Shown here one piece after another: positions 42,738 to 51,508 of a stretch of 53,791 bases of DNA. The translations under genes were made by a program, and so were the position numbers. This DNA is from Zetaproteobacteria bacterium CG1_02_55_237 (GTDB lineage: Bacteria; Pseudomonadota; Zetaproteobacteria; Mariprofundales; Mariprofundaceae): the NCBI GenBank assembly GCA_001871195.1, contig MNXA01000030.1:1-53791 (forward strand), written 5' to 3'. Within the stretch, counting starts at the first letter, position 1. Each line of letters starts with the position of its first letter. The notes under the pieces were generated by a model, which worked only from the letters and a program-made list of their open reading frames with translations, was not told the DNA's origin and did not search any database.

Positions 42738-43823
42738 ATGACCGTCATTAGCGAACAGCAGGTGCTCGATGCACTGAAGAGCATTATTGATCCGGATTTT
42801 CGCAAGGACATAGTCAGCCTTGGCTTTGTAAAAGACGTAAGCATCAATGGCGGGCGCGTAGGCTTTACCATCGAGCTGACCACCCCGGCCTGTCCGGTGA
42901 AGGAAGAGTTCCGCCGGCAGGCTACGGAAGCAGTCGGCGCGCTCGCCGGCGTTCGTGACGTGCAGGTGAACATGACTTCCAATGTCAAATCCAATGCACA
43001 TCCGGGCAGCAAGGCTCTCCCAGGCATCAAAAACATTATTGCGGTGGCTTCCGGCAAAGGTGGCGTGGGCAAATCCACCACGGCAGTCAATCTCGCCGTG
43101 GCACTGGCCCAGAGTGGCGCGCGCGTCGGCTTGCTTGATGCCGACATTTACGGGCCATCCATCCCGCGCATGATGGGACTGGAAGGTCGCCGGCCGGGTA
43201 TCGAGAACGAGAAGACCATCCTGCCACTGGTTAATTTCGGCGTGACCAGCATGTCCATCGGTTTTCTGGTGCCTGCCGAGCAGGCAGTGGTGTGGCGCGG
43301 GCCGATGGTGGCCGGTGCCTTGACCCAGCTGTTGAACGATGTCGCCTGGGGAGAGCTGGATTATCTGGTGATTGATATGCCGCCGGGCACGGGCGATGCG
43401 CAGCTCACCCTGTCGCAAACGGTGCCTGTAACAGGCTCGGTGATTGTTACCACACCACAGGACATCGCGCTGGCCGATGCACGCAAGGGCATCGCCATGT
43501 TCCGCAAGGTGAATATCCCGGTGCTCGGCATCGTGGAGAATATGAGTGTGTTCGTCTGCCCGCATTGCGGCGAATCCAGCCATGTGTTTGCTGAAGGTGG
43601 CGCTGCGCGACTGGCAGCGGAGAACGAATCAAGGGTACTGGCCGAGATTCCGCTGGATATCAAAATCCGCGAGAACTCCGATGCCGGCACACCGATTGTC
43701 GCAGCACACCCGGATTCACCGCAAGCAGCCGCCTATCGTGAACTGGCCGGTGAAGTGGCACGGCATATCAGCATCCTGAACAGCCGCAAGATTGAAATTC
43801 CAGTCGTGATGCAGATGCAGTAA
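42738..43823 (+). CDS. mrp: Mrp/NBP35-type Fe-S carrier ATPase
   Basis: A 361-residue P-loop protein that carries and inserts iron-sulfur clusters. It has the N-terminal MIP18-like domain (residues 1-85), the deviant Walker A SGKGGVGKSTT at about 113, GLLDADIYGPSIPRMMG, and the C-terminal CxxC (VCPHCGESS) that binds the bridging cluster. The CAGGAGACAGC ribosome site precedes ATG 42738. Confidence 0.94.
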   Translation: MTVISEQQVLDALKSIIDPDFRKDIVSLGFVKDVSINGGRVGFTIELTTPACPVKEEFRRQATEAVGALAGVRDVQVNMTSNVKSNAHPGSKALPGIKNIIAVASGKGGVGKSTTAVNLAVALAQSGARVGLLDADIYGPSIPRMMGLEGRRPGIENEKTILPLVNFGVTSMSIGFLVPAEQAVVWRGPMVAGALTQLLNDVAWGELDYLVIDMPPGTGDAQLTLSQTVPVTGSVIVTTPQDIALADARKGIAMFRKVNIPVLGIVENMSVFVCPHCGESSHVFAEGGAARLAAENESRVLAEIPLDIKIRENSDAGTPIVAAHPDSPQAAAYRELAGEVARHISILNSRKIEIPVVMQMQ

Positions 43824-43834
43824 AGGGCGTGAAA

Positions 43835-43868
43835 CCTGAGGCATCATAGCCAAGGCACAGGCCTCAGG
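43835..43868. terminator. Hairpin between mrp and HAD genes
   Basis: An 8-bp perfect stem (cctgaggc / gcctcagg) with an 18-base loop between convergent genes; its right arm overlaps the HAD stop codon. There is no clear T tract, so termination strength is uncertain. Confidence 0.35.
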
Positions 43869-44565
43869 CGATCAGTCCCCAGTAGCTGAGCAGGCGCTCC
43901 CTTGGGCGATCCACGTCGTCCAGAGGGTAGGACCAGCGCAGGGCATGGATGCCGGCATTTTGCGCTGCCTCCACATCTTCTTCCTCATGGTCGCCCAGAT
44001 GCATCATACGTTCAGGGGATACGTCCAGCCGCTCAGCGGCACAGGTGAAAATATCCGCCTGCGGCTTCTCGAAACCGCTGTTGCCGGGCAAAACCACCAC
44101 ATCAAACAATCCGGGCAGCATGGTATCTAGCAGGGTATGCAACCGGGCATCGAAATTCGATATCACCGCCAGCTTCACATTCATTTCGCGCAATTGCAGC
44201 AACACCCTTCCGAAGGATTCATGGACGCGCCAAGCCTCGGGGGAGGCAAAATAAGCAAACAGGGCATCGAAACAGGCCACGAAGTCGCTGTCATCCAAGG
44301 CACAGCCATACACCCTGGCGGCCAGATTCATCCACCACTGGCGTTCAAATTCGTCGTTATCCTCACCGTCGGGCATCACCATCGACGGTGCTGCCTGAAA
44401 GGCAAGATCGAGACGCCGGCTCATGGTCAGCTCGGTCGCTTCCAGCCCGAATTCGCGGGCAAAGCGGGTGTAGGTGACAGGCACAGGTTCGGCAAAATGC
44501 AGAAAGGTTCCGACGGCATCAAAGCTCACGGCCAGCGGCCGGTCCATTTCCCCCATGTCACTCAT
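43864..44565 (-). CDS. HAD-superfamily hydrolase (HDHD3-like)
   Basis: A 233-residue cytoplasmic HAD phosphatase. The nucleophile motif reads VSFDAVGTFL, with the second acidic residue replaced by valine, as in the HDHD3-like group. Motif II is AVISNFD, motif III lysine is in NSGFEKPQADIF, and the metal motif is MMHLGDHEEEDVEAAQNAG. It overlaps the cimA start codon region by 4 bases, so it is co-translated with cimA. The substrate is unknown. Confidence 0.85.
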   Translation of the reverse strand: MSDMGEMDRPLAVSFDAVGTFLHFAEPVPVTYTRFAREFGLEATELTMSRRLDLAFQAAPSMVMPDGEDNDEFERQWWMNLAARVYGCALDDSDFVACFDALFAYFASPEAWRVHESFGRVLLQLREMNVKLAVISNFDARLHTLLDTMLPGLFDVVVLPGNSGFEKPQADIFTCAAERLDVSPERMMHLGDHEEEDVEAAQNAGIHALRWSYPLDDVDRPRERLLSYWGLIA

Positions 44566-46160
44566 GGCCGGACCTCATCAAGCATCAGTTTGTATTCAAT
44601 GGCATCGAGCAGGGCCTGATAGCTGGCATCGATGATATTGGTTGATACCCCCACCGTCGTCCATTTGCGTTCGCCATCGGTGGATTCAATGAGCACACGC
44701 ACGGCAGCCTCGGTGGCCTCAATGGTGGAAAGTACGCGCACCTTGTAATCCACAAGTCTGAACTCTTTCAACGAAGGGTAAAAATCCTGCAGGGCTGCAC
44801 GCAGCGCTTTGTCCATGGCATTCACCGGCCCGTTGCCCAGGCTGGCCGTATGCGCGAACTTATTACCGACGCGCAACATCACCGTCGCTTCGGCCTGCGG
44901 CGCGCAGTCGTCGCCACGCTTTTCATCGATCACGCGGAAGCCTTCGAGCGTGAAGAAATGATGCAGTTTGCCCTTGGCGCGTAGCAGCATCAGATGAAAG
45001 GATGCCTCGGCTGCGTCGAAAGCAAAACCCTGATCCTCCAGCGATTTAACCTCGGCCACCAATTCGGCCACAGCGGGATCGGAGGCATCCAGCTTCAGGC
45101 CAAAGCCTGTTCTGGCCGCCATCACCAGCACATTGCTGCGCCCGGCCTGATCGGAGACGGAGATAAGCTGCTGGTTACCCACGCTTTCCGGCGGAACGTG
45201 TTCATACAACTTTGAAAGTTTACGCACCGCCGATACATGAATGCCGCCCTTATGGGCAAAAGCATTCAGACCCACAAAGGGCTGATGCCGCCAAGGCAAG
45301 CGGTTGGCCATTTCATTAACAAAATCGGATACCGATTTGAGCTCGACCAGCCGGTCCCGGCTGATGCCACAGTCCATGCCCATTTTCAGCACCAGACAGG
45401 GTATGATGGAAACCAGATTGGCATTGCCGCAACGCTCGCCGATGCCGTTGATCGTGCCCTGCACCTGTCGCGCGCCATTCTTTACGGCGATCAGCGAATT
45501 GGCCACGGCCACCTCGCTATCGTTGTGCGTATGGATACCGATGGTCAACCCGGGGAAACGCGCCACCACCTCACGCACCACAGCTCCGGTCGCATAAGGC
45601 AGGGTGCCGCCATTGGTATCACACAGCACCAGCGCATCGGCACCGGCCGCAGCCGCAGCATCGAGTACGGCGATGGCATATTCAGGCTTGGCGGCATAAC
45701 CATCGAAGAAATGCTCAGCATCAAAAAGAACCTGTTCGAAATGGCGTTTGAGAAAGCGTACCGAGTCATGCACCAGAACCAGATTCTCCTCCAGCGTGAT
45801 ACCCAGTGCCTTCACTACATGCAGATCCCAGGACTTGCCGAAAATGCAGACCGCATCCGCACCACTGGCCACCAGTTTTTTCAGTCCGGCATCGCGACTG
45901 GGCTGTCCCCCGGGGCGGGCCGTCGAGCCAAAGGCCACCAGCTTGCTGTGCTTCCATTGCCGTTCGCGGGCCAGTTCGAAAAAACGGTCATCCTTCGGGT
46001 TGGCGCCAGGCCAACCGCCTTCAATATAATCCACGCCGAAGCTCGACAACCGCTCAGCGATGCGCAGCTTGTCCTCGGCAGAAAAGGTAATGCCCGCCGT
46101 CTGCCCGCCGTCACGCAGCGTGGTATCGAAAATCTGCACCCTATCGGCCTGTTTGCTCAC
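44562..46160 (-). CDS. cimA: (R)-citramalate synthase
   Basis: A 532-residue DRE-TIM metallolyase that condenses acetyl-CoA with pyruvate to make citramalate, the threonine-independent start of isoleucine synthesis. The catalytic motif is FDTTLRDGGQTAG, with GVDYIEGGWPGANPKDDRFF, and HTHNDSEVAVANS at the metal site. The C-terminal regulatory domain is like LeuA (VRVLIESTDGERKWTTVGVS). The start is GTG 46160 with GGAG upstream; the longer frame to 46235 has no support. Homocitrate synthase is less likely given the GGWPGANPKD signature. Confidence 0.92.
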   Translation of the reverse strand: MSKQADRVQIFDTTLRDGGQTAGITFSAEDKLRIAERLSSFGVDYIEGGWPGANPKDDRFFELARERQWKHSKLVAFGSTARPGGQPSRDAGLKKLVASGADAVCIFGKSWDLHVVKALGITLEENLVLVHDSVRFLKRHFEQVLFDAEHFFDGYAAKPEYAIAVLDAAAAAGADALVLCDTNGGTLPYATGAVVREVVARFPGLTIGIHTHNDSEVAVANSLIAVKNGARQVQGTINGIGERCGNANLVSIIPCLVLKMGMDCGISRDRLVELKSVSDFVNEMANRLPWRHQPFVGLNAFAHKGGIHVSAVRKLSKLYEHVPPESVGNQQLISVSDQAGRSNVLVMAARTGFGLKLDASDPAVAELVAEVKSLEDQGFAFDAAEASFHLMLLRAKGKLHHFFTLEGFRVIDEKRGDDCAPQAEATVMLRVGNKFAHTASLGNGPVNAMDKALRAALQDFYPSLKEFRLVDYKVRVLSTIEATEAAVRVLIESTDGERKWTTVGVSTNIIDASYQALLDAIEYKLMLDEVRP

Positions 46161-46324
46161 CTGAAGTCTCCACCTGCCTGCCCGGCATTCTGTTCGCGCA
46201 CCTTGCGCTGCGCTGGCGGATGATACGCCTTCCAATCGCTGCGTGTAACCCGCCTGCGGGGATTGCCGGGTGAAGGCTTCACAGTGCCTTGCCTGCCAAG
46301 TGCTGCGCGTCTACATTGCCTTGC

Positions 46325-47320
46325 ATGCGAGCCATCATCATGACCGCCGCAGGCGGACCCGAAGTATTGCAGGAGCAGCAGCTCTCCAAACCCGAGATTA
46401 CCGACCCCACGCACATGCTGGTGCGCCTGAAAGCAGCCGGCATCAATCCGGTGGATACCAAGCTGCGCAAGGGCGGCCTGTTAATGCCGGGCACCCTGCC
46501 GGCCATCCTCGGCTGTGACGGCGCGGGCGTAGTTGAAGCAGTCGGCAGCTCAGTCTCAGGTTTTTCGCCCGGCGATGAAGTGTTCTTCTGCTACGGAGGT
46601 CTGGGCCAACCATCCGGCAACTATGCCGAATACAATGTAATTCCGTCTTTCGCGGCAGCGAAGAAACCTGCTGCGATTGATTTTCCCGAGGCTGCCGCTG
46701 CTCCCCTGGTGTTGATTACGGCATGGGAAGCGCTGTTTGACCGCGCAGGCATGCAGGCCGGGCAGAAGGTTTTTGTGCATGCCGGAGCCGGTGGTGTCGG
46801 CCATGTGGCGATTCAGTTGGCCAGGATTGCCGGCTGTAAAGTCGCCACCACGGTCAGCGACGACAAGAAGGCGGCCTTCGTCACCTCACTTGGTGCGGAC
46901 TGCATCATCAATTACAAAAAGCAGGATGTGGCCAAGGCCCTGCTCGAATGGACGGACGGGCTTGGCGTGGATATTGCATTCGACACCGTGGGCGGCCCGG
47001 CTTTCACGCAATTGATTCCGGCGGTACGGGTGTACGGCGATCTGGTTTCCATTTTGCAGGTCCCTGCCGATACGGACTGGAAGACCCTGCGTCTGCGCAA
47101 TATCCGCATCTCGCAGGAGCTGATGCTCACCCCGATGGTGCTGGGCATGACGGATGCGCTTGCCCATCATGCCGACATTCTTGCGCAATGTGCTGCCCAC
47201 ATGCAGGCACGGAGGCTCGGCGTACACGTCACACAGCTCCTGCATCTTGAGCAGGCAGCCAAAGCGCATCAACTGATTGAGGCAGGCTCTATGAGCGGCA
47301 AAATCGTGCTCGACATATGA
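46325..47320 (+). CDS. Quinone-oxidoreductase-type MDR dehydrogenase
   Basis: A 331-residue NADPH-dependent medium-chain reductase without zinc ligands. The cofactor motif is VFVHAGAGGVGHVAIQLAR, and the N-terminal domain reads AAGINPVDTKLRKGG and LGCDGAGVVEAVGSSV. It overlaps gshA by 4 bases. Members reduce quinones or alpha,beta-unsaturated carbonyls, and coupling with glutathione synthesis would fit electrophile defence, but this is inference. Confidence 0.88.
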   Translation: MRAIIMTAAGGPEVLQEQQLSKPEITDPTHMLVRLKAAGINPVDTKLRKGGLLMPGTLPAILGCDGAGVVEAVGSSVSGFSPGDEVFFCYGGLGQPSGNYAEYNVIPSFAAAKKPAAIDFPEAAAAPLVLITAWEALFDRAGMQAGQKVFVHAGAGGVGHVAIQLARIAGCKVATTVSDDKKAAFVTSLGADCIINYKKQDVAKALLEWTDGLGVDIAFDTVGGPAFTQLIPAVRVYGDLVSILQVPADTDWKTLRLRNIRISQELMLTPMVLGMTDALAHHADILAQCAAHMQARRLGVHVTQLLHLEQAAKAHQLIEAGSMSGKIVLDI

Positions 47321-48690
47321 GCGGCACACCCGGCAATTCCACCCCCGACACAAGCCCCATCGACGAAGCGAAGCTGCTGGCAAGCTTCACCTCCGGCTGC
47401 AAGCCGCGTGCAGACTGGCGGCTGGGCACCGAACACGAAAAAATCGGCTTCTGCGTTGATTCGCATCGCCCCATTCCCTATGACGGAGAGCGCAGCATCC
47501 GCCGCGCCCTTGAATTGCTGGTTACCGACGGCTGGGAATTGGAGTATGAGGACGGCAATCCGATCGCGCTCAGGCGCGGCATGGCCAATATCACCTTGGA
47601 ACCAGGTGGGCAGTTGGAACTTTCCGGTGCTCCGCTGGCCACGGTGCATGAAACCTGCGCCGAGGTGCGCGATCATCTTCGCCTCTTGCATCATGTGCGT
47701 CACGATCTGCGCATCGGCTTTCTAGGCCTCGGCTTTCAGCCCAAATGGGCGCGCGACGATATCCCGTGGATGCCCAAAGGACGCTATGCCGTGATGCGGC
47801 GTTACATGCCGCAGGTCGGCGCGCACGGGCTGGATATGATGCTGCGCACCGCCACCGTGCAGGTGAATCTGGATTTCTCATCCGAGACGGACATGGTGCG
47901 CAAGATGCGCGTCGGCTACTGCCTGCAACCGCTGGTCACCGCGCTGTTTGCCGCCAGCCCCTTCTCCGATAGCAAGCCTTCCGGCTACCTGTCCACCCGC
48001 GCCGCCGCCTGGCTGGATACCGACCGCGCACGCACCGGTATTCCAGCGATGATTTTCGAGGAGGGCTTCGGTTTCGAGTCCTATATGAACTGGCTGCTTG
48101 ATGTGCCGATGTATTTCATCATTCGCGACGGACAATACATCGACTGCGCCGGTCAAAGCTTCCGCGCATTTCTCAAAGGCAAACTAGCTGCCCTGCCCGG
48201 CCAGCGCCCGACCATGGACGACTGGGAACTGCATATGACGACTGTGTATCCCGAGGTGCGTCTGAAACGCTACATGGAGATGCGCGGCGCCGATGCCGGC
48301 GGTAAGCCTTGGATCTGTGCCCTGCCCGCTCTGTGGAAGGGGCTGCTTTACGACGAAAGAGCGCTGGATCAGGCATACAATCTGGTGGCCGACTGGACGC
48401 ATGTGGAAGTGCTGGCCATGCGTGCTGCCGTGCCCGAACACGGGCTGAAAACGCGCTTTCGCGACACCACCCTGCTGCATCTGGCCGAAACGGTGATGGA
48501 TATAACGCGCAGCGGCCTTGAGCGCAGCGCTGAGATCAACGTCAACGGGCAGGACGAAACCGTGCATCTGGCCCCGGTACTGCGTGCCGTGGAAAACAAT
48601 TGCACGCAGGCCGAAGCCTGGCTGCATGCCTTTCACCACGACTGGAAGGGCAAGATCGAGCCCATCTTCGAACACGCAGCCCTGCCATGA
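47317..48690 (+). CDS. gshA: Glutamate-cysteine ligase, plant/alphaproteobacterial type
   Basis: A 457-residue ligase making gamma-glutamylcysteine, the first step to glutathione. The family core WRLGTEHEKIGFCVDSHRPI, MANITLEPGGQLELSGAPL and FSSETDMVRKMRVGYCLQP places it in the EgtA/plant GCL group, not the enterobacterial GshA. It is in a run of 4-base overlaps with the dehydrogenase upstream and the CPXCG gene downstream. gshB is not in the window. Confidence 0.93.
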   Translation: MSGTPGNSTPDTSPIDEAKLLASFTSGCKPRADWRLGTEHEKIGFCVDSHRPIPYDGERSIRRALELLVTDGWELEYEDGNPIALRRGMANITLEPGGQLELSGAPLATVHETCAEVRDHLRLLHHVRHDLRIGFLGLGFQPKWARDDIPWMPKGRYAVMRRYMPQVGAHGLDMMLRTATVQVNLDFSSETDMVRKMRVGYCLQPLVTALFAASPFSDSKPSGYLSTRAAAWLDTDRARTGIPAMIFEEGFGFESYMNWLLDVPMYFIIRDGQYIDCAGQSFRAFLKGKLAALPGQRPTMDDWELHMTTVYPEVRLKRYMEMRGADAGGKPWICALPALWKGLLYDERALDQAYNLVADWTHVEVLAMRAAVPEHGLKTRFRDTTLLHLAETVMDITRSGLERSAEINVNGQDETVHLAPVLRAVENNCTQAEAWLHAFHHDWKGKIEPIFEHAALP

Positions 48691-48875
48691 CGGATATGTT
48701 GCGCCATCCGCATTTCACCTGTCAGCGCTGCGCCAGCGATAACGTGCTTGAAGTGGATGTCTCCGAAGGTTTCCCGCAAAACTTTGTCTGGGACTGCCTG
48801 CGCTGCTGCAACCCACATGACATCACCGTGCGGCAGGATGGGGATGAGTTATACGTACAGGCCGAGCTGGTCTGA
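48687..48875 (+). CDS. CPXCG-type cysteine-rich small protein
   Basis: A 62-residue metal-binding-type protein with cysteines at 12 and 15 (TCQRC) and at 37, 40 and 41 (WDCLRCCNP), the CPXCG family pattern with its DVSEGFPQNFVWDC centre. The first pair here is CQRC in place of CPYC. It overlaps gshA by 4 bases and is 3 bases from rsmA. Function of the family is unknown; a zinc-binding role is inferred from the cysteines. Confidence 0.8.
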   Translation: MTDMLRHPHFTCQRCASDNVLEVDVSEGFPQNFVWDCLRCCNPHDITVRQDGDELYVQAELV

Positions 48876-48878
48876 ATC

Positions 48879-49658
48879 ATGGGAAACTTCGATCAGGGTC
48901 GCGCCAAAAAATCACTCGGCCAGCATTTTCTGGTGGATCGCAGCGCCATTGCACGCATCGCCGCCGCCATCCCCGAAGGCGCATCCACGCTTGAAATCGG
49001 CCCCGGCCGGGGAGCCATCACCGAATCATTGCTGAAACGGGTCGGCAAACTGGTGCTGATCGAAAAGGACGACGATCTGGCTGCCATGTGGCAGGAGCGT
49101 GCTGAATCTGAAGACAGGCTGACGCTGGTGCACGGCGATGTGATGCAATGCCTGTTACCCACGGTTGCGGGACACCAGCCGGCATGGATCGCAGGCAACC
49201 TGCCCTACAATATCTCGGGGCCGCTTTCCGCCGCCCTGTTTTCGCTGCATCTCCCGGGTGGGCTGGTGCTGATGTACCAGCGCGAGGTAGCCGATCGCAT
49301 CAATGCCGATGCCGGCAGCAAGACCTACGGTGGCTTAAGTGTTCTGGCGCGACATTTCTATGATGTGAAGCGCCTGCTGGTACTGCCGCCGGGAGCCTTC
49401 AATCCGCCGCCCAAGGTGCATTCGGCGGTGTTGCTGCTCACCCCGCACGGCAGAGAACCGGCCTGCCCTTTCGATGATCTGCAACGCACCGTGCGTCAAG
49501 GATTCGCCCACCGGCGTAAAACCATCAACAACAATTTCCGCGGCGACATGAGCGCAGAAGACTGGGCTTCTGTCGGCATCGATCCCGGCACCCGCCCCGA
49601 ACGGCTCGATTACCCCGCATGGGCCCGCCTCGCCACCTTCCTCACCGCAAAGGTTTAG
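48879..49658 (+). CDS. rsmA: 16S rRNA dimethyladenosine transferase RsmA (KsgA)
   Basis: A 259-residue enzyme that dimethylates two adjacent adenosines near the 3' end of 16S rRNA during ribosome maturation. Motif I is LEIGPGRGAITESLL, motif IV NLPYNISGPL, and the C-terminal part has FAHRRKTINNNF. It starts with QHFLVDRSAIARIA, typical for the family. It closes the dehydrogenase-gshA-CPXCG operon. Confidence 0.95.
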   Translation: MGNFDQGRAKKSLGQHFLVDRSAIARIAAAIPEGASTLEIGPGRGAITESLLKRVGKLVLIEKDDDLAAMWQERAESEDRLTLVHGDVMQCLLPTVAGHQPAWIAGNLPYNISGPLSAALFSLHLPGGLVLMYQREVADRINADAGSKTYGGLSVLARHFYDVKRLLVLPPGAFNPPPKVHSAVLLLTPHGREPACPFDDLQRTVRQGFAHRRKTINNNFRGDMSAEDWASVGIDPGTRPERLDYPAWARLATFLTAKV

Positions 49659-49679
49659 CCTCTATCCGCCTTCGACTCC

Positions 49680-50097
49680 GGGCCCCACTTGTAGCTGTGC
49701 CGGCCTGATCGCTTGCTCATCGGGAGTTGCGCAAAAAGAGGGTGATTCATTCCCGGTTTGCGCCCGATGAGTGAGTGATTGGGCCGGGAATTCACAGCTA
49801 CCCGTGGGTGGCCTTCTTTGCTTCTTTCTTGGCCACTCAAGAAAGAAGAGAACTCATCAAACCGAGCAAACAGGGAACACTGTGGGTTCGCGGTGCATCA
49901 CAACTCACTTTGAAATGGTTTGGTATTTTCTTCTTTGCGTGCTCAAAGAAGAAACAAGAAAGAGCACCCGTGAGAAAGCTGTGAATTCCCGGCCCGTACA
50001 CTTCCCCGCCGGGCACAAATCGGGAATGAATCCCCCTTTATTTGTGCAAGGCTCCGTCGGGAAAGCGCCCGGTCCGGCACAGCTTTAAACGGGGCCC
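49680..50097. repeat. 418-base inverted-repeat element
   Basis: Two diverged arms face each other. The left arm (about 49680-49850) and the right arm (about 49925-50097, read in reverse) share the order gggccc, agctgtgccgg, gattcattcccg and a perfect 19-base block (49781-49799 against 49977-49995). Each arm also ends towards the centre in its own hairpin: 10 bp at 49821-49848 and 11 bp at 49927-49954. This fills the 475-base gap between rsmA and plsC. Short frames inside it (e.g. FFASFLATQE-type) are translated repeat, not genes. One arm-like copy lies at 40787-40845. Confidence 0.8.
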
Positions 50098-50133
50098 GAA
50101 GTCAAAATCGAGCCAAAGGCTACTGAGAAAGAA

Positions 50134-50850
50134 TCAGCCGCCGAGGTCCAAGGTGGCGGACTCGATATCCGCTTCCAGGCGTTTGAGCAGGTCGTTGCGC
50201 TTGGTTGCTGCAACCTCGGCGGCCGGGATATAGGGCAGGAAACGCACGCGGATGGTGCCCGGCTTTTTGATAAAGCCGCGCTTCGGCCAGCAGACGCCTG
50301 CGTTGTGCGCCATCGGCAGGATGCCAGCCTCCGCCTTATGCGCCAGCACAATGCCACCCGGCTGGTAGTTGCCCTTTTCGCCGGGGTGAGTGCGCGTCCC
50401 CTCCGGGAAAATCACCACCCAGCGATTGTCTTTCAGGAATTTTGATCCCTGCTGAATCACCTGCTTGATGGCTTCGCGCGGGTTGCCGCGACGGATGGCG
50501 ATGGTGCCCATCACGGCCAGCGCCCAGCCGAAGAAGGGGATGTAATACAGGTTGCGCTTCAAAATCCATACATAAGGCGGCACAAGAATCGGCATGGCAA
50601 TGGTTTCCGCCGCCGACTGATGCTTGGCCATCACCACGCAGGCTTCCTCGGGGAAATGCTCGCGCCCCTCCACCTCAAGGCGGATGCCGCAGATCAGCCG
50701 CAGCATGGCAAAGGTCAGCCCGGACCATGCTCGCGCCCAAATCCATGAGGCGGAAAAACCGAAGATGCGGAAGATGATCACCAACACGGAAAAGATCGCC
50801 GTGGAAATCATAAACAGCAGATTGAACAGAAGGGAACGGATAAACAGCAT
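50134..50850 (-). CDS. plsC: 1-acyl-sn-glycerol-3-phosphate acyltransferase
   Basis: A 238-residue inner-membrane acyltransferase making phosphatidic acid. The N-terminal 50 residues hold one or two hydrophobic helices. The catalytic box reads VMAKHQSAAETIAM (H-x4-E, as in many proteobacterial PlsC proteins that use E where others have D), followed by FPEGTRTHPGEKG. It lies 4 bases downstream of the gmhB start side in the same direction and forms a pair with it, both for envelope lipids. Confidence 0.92.
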   Translation of the reverse strand: MLFIRSLLFNLLFMISTAIFSVLVIIFRIFGFSASWIWARAWSGLTFAMLRLICGIRLEVEGREHFPEEACVVMAKHQSAAETIAMPILVPPYVWILKRNLYYIPFFGWALAVMGTIAIRRGNPREAIKQVIQQGSKFLKDNRWVVIFPEGTRTHPGEKGNYQPGGIVLAHKAEAGILPMAHNAGVCWPKRGFIKKPGTIRVRFLPYIPAAEVAATKRNDLLKRLEADIESATLDLGG

Positions 50851-50854
50851 GGCG

Positions 50855-51406
50855 TCAGGCTAGCAGGGCATCCACTGCTGCGGCCAGATCGGGAAAGACT
50901 GGAATATCCGGCATCAGCGCGCGTGACTTTTGCAGAATCTTCTCCGCATCGCCGTAACCGCTTTGCACCAGCCAGCATGGCACGCGTACGGCATGCGCTG
51001 CCTGCACATCGCGTATCGAATCGCCGATCATCAACGTATCGGCAGCCGACACATTGAGTGCCACCATCGATTCTTCCAGCAGCCCCGGCAACGGTTTGCG
51101 GCACTCGCAGACGTCGTCCGGCCCGTGCGGACAGTAGGCCACATGCGCGATCTCGCCGTGCCTTTCCTCGATGGCCAACATCATCTTGGCATGGATGTTC
51201 CGGAAGGTTTCCTCATCCATCATGCCGCGCCCCAGCGCCGACTGGTTGCTGCAAATCGCTACGGCAACACCCGCTTTGGTCAATTTCCCGATGGCCTCAA
51301 GGCTCCCGGGAATCGGTTTCCACTGCTCCGGCGATAAAATATAATCCGGCGAATCGAAGTTAATCACCCCGTCGCGATCAAGTAGCACTGCCTTGGGAAG
51401 TTTCAT
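50855..51406 (-). CDS. gmhB: D-glycero-beta-D-manno-heptose-1,7-bisphosphate 7-phosphatase
   Basis: A 183-residue HAD phosphatase for LPS-core heptose synthesis. The nucleophile motif is DRDGVINFDSPDYI; the zinc loop CPHGPDDVCECRKP holds the family's Cys/His ligands, and DTLMIGDSIRDVQAA is the metal site. It is followed 4 bases later by plsC. Related histidinol-phosphatases share the fold, but the PDYI segment favours GmhB. Confidence 0.92.
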   Translation of the reverse strand: MKLPKAVLLDRDGVINFDSPDYILSPEQWKPIPGSLEAIGKLTKAGVAVAICSNQSALGRGMMDEETFRNIHAKMMLAIEERHGEIAHVAYCPHGPDDVCECRKPLPGLLEESMVALNVSAADTLMIGDSIRDVQAAHAVRVPCWLVQSGYGDAEKILQKSRALMPDIPVFPDLAAAVDALLA

Positions 51407-51508
51407 ACCGAAACGGTACTTTCACTCTGCCCCAAAGGAAAGCGAAGCCTTCGTGTAGCCGTCAGTTAATACGGGTTCAGTGCCTTATTCTTTCCGGCTA
51501 TTTGAAAC

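Noticed and set aside
45237-46223. Plus-strand frame of 328 codons
   Set aside because: Antisense to cimA, whose catalytic motifs are complete; no ribosome site and biased composition.
49655-50233. Several short frames in the inverted-repeat element
   Set aside because: They translate the repeat arms and hairpins; similar frames recur in many genomes as annotation artefacts.
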